64,000 nucleotides of DNA from Cupriavidus metallidurans CH34 (GTDB taxonomy: Bacteria; Pseudomonadota; Gammaproteobacteria; Burkholderiales; Burkholderiaceae), in contig NC_007974.2 in NCBI RefSeq assembly GCF_000196015.1, positions 2,108,001 through 2,172,000 on the forward strand, written 5' to 3'. The position numbers and the translations under genes were made by a program. The notes beneath the pieces are model-generated. The model had not been told where the DNA came from. It saw only the letters and a list, made by a program, of their open reading frames with translations, and ran no database searches. The first letter of the stretch is position 1, and each line of letters opens with the position of its first letter. This document shows positions 43,007 to 50,499 of the stretch, piece by piece.

Positions 43007-44356
43007 ATGCAGATGCCGACGCAAAGCGATGTCGTGCTGTTGCTGCAGCTTGCCGAGCTGGAAAGCCTGGCGCGCCAGGCGGATAGCGTGCAACAGCTCA
43101 CCTTCCACATTGCCAATGACGCCCATCCGCTGCTGCGCTATCGCCAGGCGCTGGTGTTCGATGTCAGACCGCCAGCGTGGCACCTGCTCAATATCTCGGG
43201 GCTCGTGTCGATCGATGAGCAGTCCCCTTACGTGGTGTGGCTCGGGCATGCGCGCAAGTGGCTACGCGAGCGGCTGGAGTCCGGCGAGCCACAGTGGATC
43301 ACGCAGGAGGATGCCGCCCTCGCCAGCGATGTCGTACGTAGCGGCTGGGAGGAATGGTGGCCGAATGGCGCATGGGCGCTGCCACTGCGCAGTCGCGCGG
43401 GACAGGTACAGGGCTGGGTGGTGTTCCTGCTCGACGAAGTGCCCGGCGCGGGCGCGGGCATCGCCATGTCGCGGCTTACGCAGGCCTGGGGCTATCACTG
43501 GGAGATGCTGGCTCGCCGCGAGCGCGATGTCTCCTGGCTGTGGGGCAGTCGAACGCGCCGTATTGCGATCGCGGCTGCGGTGCTGATTCTGCTGATGCCG
43601 GTGCGGCAAAGCGCGCTGGCACCAGCCGAAGTGACGTCGCTAGACCTGCAGATGGTGAGCGCGCCCATCGAAGGCGTGGTCAAGGAAGTGCATGTGCGGC
43701 CCAACCAGACCGTCAAAGCCGGTCAGCCGCTCTTTTCGCTCGACGACACCACGCTCAGCCATCGCCTGGAGGTGGCCTCGCAGGCCGTGGCGGTGGCCGA
43801 CGCGGAACTGCTGGCAGCGCGTCAGAATGCTTTCCGCAGCGACGACAGCAAGGCGCAGCTGACCACCTTGCAGAGCCGTGCCGAAGAACGCCGGGCCGAG
43901 CTGGAATCGATCCGCTCGCAGTTGCAGCGCCAGACCGTTGTGGCGCCGCGCGACGGTGTCGCGGTGTTCGCCGATATCAACGACTGGCTCGGCAAGCCGG
44001 TGGTGACCGGCGAGCGCATCATGCAACTGGCCAATCCGGATCGGCCGGCCATGCTGATCCACCTGCCGGTGGCCGATGCGCTCACGCTCGACGTGGGCGC
44101 GCCGGTCAGCCTGTTCCTCACGGTGCGCCCGCTGCAACCGCTCTCCGGCAAGCTGATCGAAACCAGTTACCAGGCGGCGCTCACGCCCGACGGCGTGCCG
44201 AGCTACCGGCTGCGTGCCGATATCGAGAACGGCGATCCGCAACACGCCCGCATCGGCCTGAAGGGAACCGCGCGCATCAAGGGCGGCTGGTCGGTACTGG
44301 CTTACGAGATCCTGCGCCGGCCGCTGGCGACCTTGCGCGCGTGGACGGGCATCTGA
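43007..44356 (+). CDS. HlyD-type adaptor with a cytosolic GAF-like domain
   Basis: 449 residues. The first ~180 are soluble and GAF-like (ELESLARQADSVQQLTFHIANDAHPLLRYRQALVFDV ... WALPLRSRAGQVQGWVVFLLDE). One membrane helix follows (about 184-202, IAIAAAVLILLMPV), then a lipoyl domain (MVSAPIEGVVKEVHVRPNQTVKAGQPLFSLDD), a coiled-coil hairpin of about 65 residues, and APRDGVAVFADINDWLGKPVVTGERIMQLA. Topology predicts GAF in the cytosol and HlyD in the periplasm. It starts 5 bp after the previous gene and ends 1 bp before the next. A sensing or substrate-recognition role for the GAF part is inference. Confidence 0.88.
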   Translation: MQMPTQSDVVLLLQLAELESLARQADSVQQLTFHIANDAHPLLRYRQALVFDVRPPAWHLLNISGLVSIDEQSPYVVWLGHARKWLRERLESGEPQWITQEDAALASDVVRSGWEEWWPNGAWALPLRSRAGQVQGWVVFLLDEVPGAGAGIAMSRLTQAWGYHWEMLARRERDVSWLWGSRTRRIAIAAAVLILLMPVRQSALAPAEVTSLDLQMVSAPIEGVVKEVHVRPNQTVKAGQPLFSLDDTTLSHRLEVASQAVAVADAELLAARQNAFRSDDSKAQLTTLQSRAEERRAELESIRSQLQRQTVVAPRDGVAVFADINDWLGKPVVTGERIMQLANPDRPAMLIHLPVADALTLDVGAPVSLFLTVRPLQPLSGKLIETSYQAALTPDGVPSYRLRADIENGDPQHARIGLKGTARIKGGWSVLAYEILRRPLATLRAWTGI

Positions 44357-44357
44357 C

Positions 44358-46457
44358 ATGCAGGCCAGCCCCGACCAACTGCCGCTGCCGCTGCTGCGAG
44401 AGGACTTGCGCCTGTTCCCCGGCGCCCCGCATACCGACGGCAGCCCGGCGTGGATCATCGAAGACCCCGTACGCAACCGCCATTTCCGGATCGGCTGGCT
44501 CGAGTTCGAATGCCTGCAGCGCTGGCACATGACGCCGCGCGCCATCGCGGAGCAGGTGCGCGCCAGCACGCCGCTCGAGGCGCAAAGCGAGCAGGTGCTC
44601 GGCTTTGCCGCATTCCTGCAGGGCAATGCGCTGCTGCGGCCATCGCCCGGACGCAGCCAGGAGATGGCCACCACCCGCCAGCCACGTGAATGGCTGAGCT
44701 GGCGCTGGTGGCTGCACCACTACCTGTTTTTCCGCATTCCGCTGTTGCGGCCGACCTACCGCATCCAGTCGCTGTACCGGCATCTGCAGTGGCTGTTCCA
44801 GCCGGCCACGGCATGGATCGTACTGGGGCTCACATTGCTGGGGGTCGTGCTGACCTTGCGGCAATGGGACACCTTCCGGCATACGCTGTTCGAATCGATC
44901 TCGCTGGAAGGCGCGGTGGGCTTCGCATGCGCCGTGGTCGTTGCCAAGACGCTGCATGAACTCGGTCATGCGCTGGTCGCGACCCACTTCGGTGTCAGAG
45001 TGGGACACATGGGCGTGGCGTTTCTCGTGATGTGGCCCATGCTCTATACGGACACCAGCGAGTCCTGGCGGCTGACCAACGCGCGGCAGCGGCTGGCCAT
45101 TGCCAGCGCGGGCATCGTCACCGAACTGATCATTGGCGGTCTGGCCACGCTGGGCTGGGCGCTGCTGGCGCCCGGCCCATTGCGCCAGGCGTGCTTCTAC
45201 CTGGCCACCACCAGCTGGGTGCTGTCGCTGGCGCTCAATGCCAGCCCGTTCATGCGTTTCGATGGCTACTTCATTCTGTCCGATCTGCTCGACCTGCCGA
45301 ACCTGCACGAGCGGGCGGGCGCGCTGGCGCGCACGGCGCTGCGGCGTCTGCTGCTGGGCTGGCCAGACCCGTGGCCAGAGCCGCTGCCCGCGACGCTTCG
45401 CAACCGGCTGATCGCCTTTGCCTGGGTCACGTGGTGCTACCGGCTGACCGTATTCCTCGGCATCGCACTGGTGGTCTATCACCTCTTCTTCAAGGCGTTG
45501 GGCGTTGCGCTCTTTCTGGTCGAAATCGTGTTCTTTATCGCGCTGCCGTGCTGGCGGGAGCTCCGCGTGTGGTTCCGGCGGCGGGCGGAGACCACGCGCC
45601 CGCGCCGCCGGTTGCTGTGGGGCGCGCTGGCCGCGCTGCTGATCGTGCTGGCGATTCCCTGGCCAACCGGCTTGCGGGCGCCGGCGCTCGCGCACAGCGC
45701 GCGCCAATGGACCGCATACGCACCGGCGCCAGCGCAACTGGTATCCACCACGCCCCCGGGCCACGTGCGCGCCGGCAGTGCCCTGATCCAATTGCGTCAG
45801 CCGGAACTTGTGAGCGAGGCAATGGCGGCGCAGGCCAGCATCAATGGCAACGATGCGCGGCTGACGGGCCTGCTCGAACTGCGCCGTGGTATCGAGCAAC
45901 AAGCCGCCACGCTCGAAGAACTGCAGCAGAGTCTGGCGCGCGCGCGCGCCGTCCACGCGGAAGAACGCCGACTGCTGCTTGCGGCGCCGTTCGATGGCGC
46001 ATGGGTGGACGTACCGGATGACATTCGCGCCGATACCTGGGTGGGCTCCAAACAGGTACTGGGCCGGCTGATCGACCCGGCGCACTGGATGGTGGATGCC
46101 TTCGTCGACGAAAGCGATGTGCAGTATCTGCGCATTGGGGCCCGCGCCTGCTTTTTCCCCGATGCGCGTCCGGCTCGCCACTGCGGCGTGATACGGGCCA
46201 TCGCGCCGTCGCGCAGCGCGCAGATTCCGGCGGCGCAACTCACCACACCCCACGGCGGGCCCATCGCCGCCGTCGACAAGCAAGGCGCGCTGATTCCGGA
46301 CGCCGCACTCTATCTCGTCCAGATCGACCTGGCCGCGCCGCCGCCATCACTGGTCGAGCTGCGCGGCAACGTTCTTCTGGCCGGCGAGCCTCGCAGCCGA
46401 CTGGCGGACTGGATGCGTAACATCTACAGCGTCGTGATTCGCGAGAGTGGGTTCTAG
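44358..46457 (+). CDS. PqqD-like / M50 metalloprotease / HlyD-like fusion membrane protein
   Basis: 699 residues. The N-terminal ~95 resemble a PqqD-type winged helix (SPAWIIEDPVRNRHFRIGWLEFECLQRW). A multi-helix M50 (site-2-protease) domain follows with zinc motif HELGH (His200, Glu201, His204) and the distal ligand motif NASPFMRFDGYFILSDLLDLPNL (Asp302). After further helices (to about 445) comes a periplasmic lipoyl/HlyD part (PPGHVRAGSALIQLRQPELV, a short coiled coil, and LAAPFDGAWVDVPDDIRADTWVGSKQVLGRLID). All catalytic residues are kept. It is the last gene of the export operon. It could pull, process or gate the giant substrate; no ATPase is fused or adjacent. Confidence 0.88.
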   Translation: MQASPDQLPLPLLREDLRLFPGAPHTDGSPAWIIEDPVRNRHFRIGWLEFECLQRWHMTPRAIAEQVRASTPLEAQSEQVLGFAAFLQGNALLRPSPGRSQEMATTRQPREWLSWRWWLHHYLFFRIPLLRPTYRIQSLYRHLQWLFQPATAWIVLGLTLLGVVLTLRQWDTFRHTLFESISLEGAVGFACAVVVAKTLHELGHALVATHFGVRVGHMGVAFLVMWPMLYTDTSESWRLTNARQRLAIASAGIVTELIIGGLATLGWALLAPGPLRQACFYLATTSWVLSLALNASPFMRFDGYFILSDLLDLPNLHERAGALARTALRRLLLGWPDPWPEPLPATLRNRLIAFAWVTWCYRLTVFLGIALVVYHLFFKALGVALFLVEIVFFIALPCWRELRVWFRRRAETTRPRRRLLWGALAALLIVLAIPWPTGLRAPALAHSARQWTAYAPAPAQLVSTTPPGHVRAGSALIQLRQPELVSEAMAAQASINGNDARLTGLLELRRGIEQQAATLEELQQSLARARAVHAEERRLLLAAPFDGAWVDVPDDIRADTWVGSKQVLGRLIDPAHWMVDAFVDESDVQYLRIGARACFFPDARPARHCGVIRAIAPSRSAQIPAAQLTTPHGGPIAAVDKQGALIPDAALYLVQIDLAAPPPSLVELRGNVLLAGEPRSRLADWMRNIYSVVIRESGF

Positions 46458-46519
46458 GTGCCGGGGACCAAGGCGGCGCCGAAAATTGCGAAGGTGGCGA
46501 ACACGGTGCGACGTCCCGC

Positions 46520-47158
46520 TCAACGCCGGGATGCGTTCTCCGCCGAGATCCAGTTCAGGAACAGGTCCCGTGCCGGGTGCAGGTAGTCGCCAATCGGCTG
46601 CGTGCGGCCGTTGGCGTACCAGTGACAGTACGCGCCGTGGAAGATGGCCACCAGCAGGCGGGCGGCGTCGGGAGAAAGCGGGCGCTCCGGCGTGCCCAAC
46701 GCCTCTACCAGCACGCGGACATGGCCGTTCCACCCTTCGCGGATATGTTCGCGCACGGACTGGGGGGTGTTGGCGGAGAACAGCAGCGCCATCACCACCC
46801 CCTTGGTTTCCGGATTGCGCGTGAAATAGTCGGCCACCCGGTCAAAGATCTCGTCGACGCGCTCGGCCAGCGGCCTTCCCTCCAGATCGTCGGGACGCAG
46901 CGCAAGCTCGATTTCCTGGAACAGACTGATCGCCGCCTCGGCAAGCAGCATTTCCTTGCTGCCGAAATGCCAAAGCAGGCTGCTCTTGGCCACGCCGACC
47001 TGGGCAGAGATCTGATCGAGCGTCACTTCGCTATAGCCGTGCTCGGAAATCAATGACTTCGTGAGCGCAATGACGCGATTGCGGGTCTCGAGGCCCCGGC
47101 GGTATTTCGTTGTCCCATTCGGAATGGCGACAACGTCGCCCGTCTCGTTTGCACTCAT
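46520..47158 (-). CDS. TetR-family repressor of the alkyl-sulfate operon
   Basis: 212 residues from ATG 47158; the frame open to a TTG at 47185 lacks family sequence. The N-terminal helix-turn-helix reads TRNRVIALTKSLISEHGYSEVTLDQISAQVGVAKSSLLWHFGSKEMLLAEA. The C-terminal ligand domain is typical TetR. It is divergent from the aldehyde dehydrogenase gene with 159 bp between them, and an inverted repeat (47284-47297) sits just before that gene. Its ligand may be an alkyl sulfate, alcohol or acyl derivative (inference from context). Confidence 0.92.
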   Translation of the reverse strand: MSANETGDVVAIPNGTTKYRRGLETRNRVIALTKSLISEHGYSEVTLDQISAQVGVAKSSLLWHFGSKEMLLAEAAISLFQEIELALRPDDLEGRPLAERVDEIFDRVADYFTRNPETKGVVMALLFSANTPQSVREHIREGWNGHVRVLVEALGTPERPLSPDAARLLVAIFHGAYCHWYANGRTQPIGDYLHPARDLFLNWISAENASRR

Positions 47159-47283
47159 CGACTTCACCCATTCAGCTTGCCGCAAATTGTAGCAGCGGCG
47201 TCATATCGGTCCTCCGGACTTGCCCTAGGTTTCCCCTTCCTGGCTTGACACCGATCCGCCCCAACTCCGACACTTCAAATTGT

Positions 47284-47297
47284 ACTGACTGTTCAGT
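47284..47297 (+). promoter_or_regulatory. Inverted repeat, candidate TetR operator
   Basis: ACTGA-CTGT-TCAGT is a perfect 5-bp inverted repeat with a 4-base centre, ending 20 bases before the GTG of the aldehyde dehydrogenase gene. It lies between a possible -35 (TTCAAA, 47274-47279) and -10 (TTTATT, 47297-47302) with a 17-bp spacer, so a bound repressor would block the promoter. Confidence 0.6.
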
Positions 47298-47317
47298 TTA
47301 TTTTTAAGGGGTTTCTA

Positions 47318-48796
47318 GTGCCCGATACTCCACAAACAACAAGAGAATCCACGCGTGACGGGATGGAGCGTCTGTTCCAAGCGCAGCGGTCAGCCTTTGC
47401 CGCCGCGCCCTACCCGGCGCTGGCCGACAGAAAGCAGGGCCTGCGGCGCTTGCGCGATGCAGTTCGCAAGCACGCCGACAGCCTGGCGCAGGCGGCGGAC
47501 CGGGACTTCGGCGGACGCGCCCATGCCGAGACGATGATGGTCGACGTGCTGCCGTCCGTGCTGCACATCAACCACCTGCTTGGCGGGCTACGCCGGTGGA
47601 TGCGACCGTCGCGCAGGAGTGTCGAACTGTTGTTCCTCGGGAACAGCGCCAAGGTGGTGTATCAACCCAAGGGCGTGGTTGGCATCGTGGTGCCCTGGAA
47701 CTTCCCCGTCTATCTGGCGCTCGGGCCACTGGCCACCGCGCTGGCGGCAGGCAACCGATGCCTGATCAAGACCTCGGAGTTCGCGCCCCGGACCTCTGCC
47801 GCGCTGCGCGCCTTGCTTGCTGAGGCGTTCACCGAGGACGAAGTCGCCATCGTCGAAGGCGACGCCGACGTGGCACGCCAGTTCACCGGCCTACCGTTCG
47901 ATCATCTGGTGTTCACGGGTTCGCCCGAGGTCGGCCGCCACGTGATGCGTGCCGCCGCCGAACACCTGACGCCCGTCACGCTCGAACTCGGTGGCAAATC
48001 GCCTGCCATCGTGTCGTCCAGCGCGAACCTGGCAACCGCGGCACGGCGCATCGCCCACGGCAAAACGGTCAACGCCGGTCAGATCTGCGTGGCGCCGGAC
48101 TACGCCCTGGTGCCAGAGGCGCTCGCCGCCCGTTTTGCCACGGAAGTGCTGAACGCATCCGCAGCGCTGTTCCCGGCGGATCGCGACGACTACGCAAGCA
48201 TCATTCATGACCGCGCCCACCAGCGCATGAACGATCTGCTCGATGACGCGCGTGCCCACGGCGCGCAGGTCATGCGCTCGGCCATGCCCGAGGATGGACG
48301 CCGCGTGCCACTGCACGTGGTACTCGGCGTAACGCCCCGGATGCGCATCGCGCGCGAAGAAATCTTCGGCCCGATCCTGCCGGTCTTCACCTATCGCGCA
48401 TTCGAGGACGTCGTGACGCACATACGCGGCGGCACGCGCCCGCTCGCCATGTACTACTTCGGCGACGACAAGGCCGAATCCACCACCCTGCTGCAACGCA
48501 CGCACGCGGGCGGCGTCACGCTGAACGACTGGGGCTGGCACGTGCTGAATCACGACCTGCCGTTCGGTGGCACCGGCACGTCCGGCATGGGCAACTATCA
48601 CGGCGCCGAGGGCTTCCGCGAGCTATCGCACGCCAAGGCCGTGTTCTCCGAGCGGAAGTGGTTCCCGATCGAATTGTTTCATCCGCCCTACGGCACGTTC
48701 ATCCAGCGCCTGACGCTGCGGATGTTCCTGGGGCGGCCTACCGCAGCGCCCCCCGTGCAAACCGAAGCCTCGCCAGTGACGGCATCCCAAGACTAA
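47318..48796 (+). CDS. Aldehyde dehydrogenase (coniferyl-aldehyde-dehydrogenase-like)
   Basis: 492 residues from a GTG start with AAGGGG upstream. Motifs: VVGIVVPWNFPVYLALGPLATALAAGN (NAD-binding region), FTGSPEVGRHV, the general-base Glu223 in TLELGGKSPAIV, and the nucleophile Cys257 in NAGQICVAPDY. The C-terminal GWHVLNHDLPFGGTGTSGMGNYHG is typical of the coniferyl/fatty-aldehyde dehydrogenase subgroup. It should oxidise a long-chain or aromatic aldehyde to the acid with NAD. It is first in the operon with the alcohol dehydrogenase (25 bp on) and alkylsulfatase, giving the third chemical step of alkyl-sulfate use. Confidence 0.93.
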   Translation: MPDTPQTTRESTRDGMERLFQAQRSAFAAAPYPALADRKQGLRRLRDAVRKHADSLAQAADRDFGGRAHAETMMVDVLPSVLHINHLLGGLRRWMRPSRRSVELLFLGNSAKVVYQPKGVVGIVVPWNFPVYLALGPLATALAAGNRCLIKTSEFAPRTSAALRALLAEAFTEDEVAIVEGDADVARQFTGLPFDHLVFTGSPEVGRHVMRAAAEHLTPVTLELGGKSPAIVSSSANLATAARRIAHGKTVNAGQICVAPDYALVPEALAARFATEVLNASAALFPADRDDYASIIHDRAHQRMNDLLDDARAHGAQVMRSAMPEDGRRVPLHVVLGVTPRMRIAREEIFGPILPVFTYRAFEDVVTHIRGGTRPLAMYYFGDDKAESTTLLQRTHAGGVTLNDWGWHVLNHDLPFGGTGTSGMGNYHGAEGFRELSHAKAVFSERKWFPIELFHPPYGTFIQRLTLRMFLGRPTAAPPVQTEASPVTASQD

Positions 48797-48821
48797 TTCC
48801 CAAGTTCCCAAGAACAACATC

Positions 48822-50426
48822 ATGGATTTCGACTACGTCATCATTGGCGCGGGTTCGGCTGGCTGCGTGCTGGCCAACCGCCTGAGCGCCGACCCCTCCG
48901 TGCGCGTCTGTCTGGTCGAAGCCGGCCCGGTCGATCGCTCTCCGCTGATCCACACGCCGGCTGGCATCGTCGGCATCCTGCCGACCCGACACGTCAACTG
49001 GGCATTCGAGACAGTTCCGCAGCCAGGGCTGAAGGGCCGTCTCGGCTACCAGCCGCGCGGCAAGACGCTTGGCGGCAGCAGCGCCATCAACGCGATGATC
49101 TACATCCGCGGCCACCGCACCGATTACGACGACTGGGCTGCGCTGGGTAATCCCGACTGGTCCTACGACGGTGTGCTGCCCTGGTTCCGACGATCCGAGG
49201 ATTACTTCGGCGGCGCCGACGCTTATCACGGCGCCGGCGGCGAGCTGACCGTGAGCGCGCTCGACGCCCATCCGGCCACGCATGCGTTTATCGAAGCCGG
49301 CCGCAAGAGCGGCCACGCCGTCAATGCGGATTTCAACGGCGCCGACCAGGAAGGCGTTGGCCACTATCATGTGACCATTCGCAACGGCCAGCGCTGCAGC
49401 GCATCGGTGGCGTTCCTGCATCCCCTCCGCGACAAGCGCCCGAATCTCACCGTGCTGACGGGCGGCCATGCCACCCGGCTGATCCTGCGCGGCAACACGG
49501 CGGAAGGCGTCACGGTCCGCGTGAAAGGCCGTGACGTGGAACTGCACGCGCGCCGCGAGACCATCGTGGCAGCCGGCGCGTTCGGCACACCCCAACTGCT
49601 CCAGCTTTCGGGCATCGGCGACGAAGCAGACCTGCGTCCCCATGGCATCGCCGTCCAGCACGCGCTGCCCGGCGTCGGCAAGGGGCTGATCGACCATCCC
49701 GACTACATCCTGCCCTTCAAGAGCCCCGACAAATCGCTGATGGGCGTGTCGCTGCAAGGCGCGGCGGCCATGACGAAGGCGTTCTTCGAGTACCGCAAGT
49801 CGCGCACAGGTCTGCTGGCCAGCAACTTCGGCGAGGCCGGCGCGTTCCTGCGCACCGATCCGTCGCTGTCGCGTCCCGACGTGCAACTGCACTGGGTCAC
49901 CGGCATCGTGGACAACCACAACCGCACGCTCCACACGGGACACGGCATGAGCTGCCACGTCTGCGTGCTGCGTCCGAAGAGCCGCGGCACGGTCGGCCTG
50001 AACTCCGCCAATCCGCTGGCGCCGCCGCGTATCGACCCGAACTTCCTCAGCAACGACGACGACGTGACGACGCTGCTCAAGGGCTACAAGCTCTCGCGCG
50101 AGATCATGCACGCCCAGCCGCTGGCCCGCTACGCCGGGCGCGAACTGTACGTGAAGGGTGTGAGCAGCGACGACCAGCTCGTCGACCTGCTGCGCCGCCG
50201 CACCGACACCATCTACCACCCGGTGGGCACCTGCCGCATGGGTAGCGACGACATGGCCGTGGTCGACCAGCGCCTGCGCGTGCGCGGCATGGAACGACTG
50301 CGCGTGGTCGATGCCTCGATCATGCCGACGCTGATCGGCGGCAACACGAATGCCCCCTCGATCATGATCGGAGAGAAGGGTGCCGCGATGATCGCGGAAG
50401 ACTGGCAGGGCCGCGCTGCCGCCTGA
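48822..50426 (+). CDS. GMC-family FAD alcohol dehydrogenase (AlkJ/choline-dehydrogenase-like)
   Basis: 534 residues. The N-terminal FAD-binding motif is DYVIIGAGSAGCVLANRLSADPSVRVCLVEAGP; the GMC signatures are GKTLGGSSAINAMIYIRGHRTDYDDWA and GAFGTPQLLQLSGIG. The C-terminal catalytic His region is YHPVGTCRMG, ending VVDASIMPTLIGGNTNAPSIMIGEKGAAMI. Such enzymes oxidise aliphatic alcohols to aldehydes and pass electrons to the quinone pool. Its place between an aldehyde dehydrogenase and an alkylsulfatase suggests the fatty alcohol freed from an alkyl sulfate as substrate. Confidence 0.93.
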   Translation: MDFDYVIIGAGSAGCVLANRLSADPSVRVCLVEAGPVDRSPLIHTPAGIVGILPTRHVNWAFETVPQPGLKGRLGYQPRGKTLGGSSAINAMIYIRGHRTDYDDWAALGNPDWSYDGVLPWFRRSEDYFGGADAYHGAGGELTVSALDAHPATHAFIEAGRKSGHAVNADFNGADQEGVGHYHVTIRNGQRCSASVAFLHPLRDKRPNLTVLTGGHATRLILRGNTAEGVTVRVKGRDVELHARRETIVAAGAFGTPQLLQLSGIGDEADLRPHGIAVQHALPGVGKGLIDHPDYILPFKSPDKSLMGVSLQGAAAMTKAFFEYRKSRTGLLASNFGEAGAFLRTDPSLSRPDVQLHWVTGIVDNHNRTLHTGHGMSCHVCVLRPKSRGTVGLNSANPLAPPRIDPNFLSNDDDVTTLLKGYKLSREIMHAQPLARYAGRELYVKGVSSDDQLVDLLRRRTDTIYHPVGTCRMGSDDMAVVDQRLRVRGMERLRVVDASIMPTLIGGNTNAPSIMIGEKGAAMIAEDWQGRAAA

Positions 50427-50499
50427 TTGCGCATCGCAACGCCGCATCACAAAAGCCAAATAGCAAACCCGCATAACAAGAGCCCGAAAAGGAGACTCC

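Noticed and set aside
44277..46283. A 668-codon reverse frame opposite the M50-HlyD fusion
   Set aside because: The sequence is Gln/Arg/His-rich without domains. The forward frame has HELGH, membrane helices and abuts the upstream gene.
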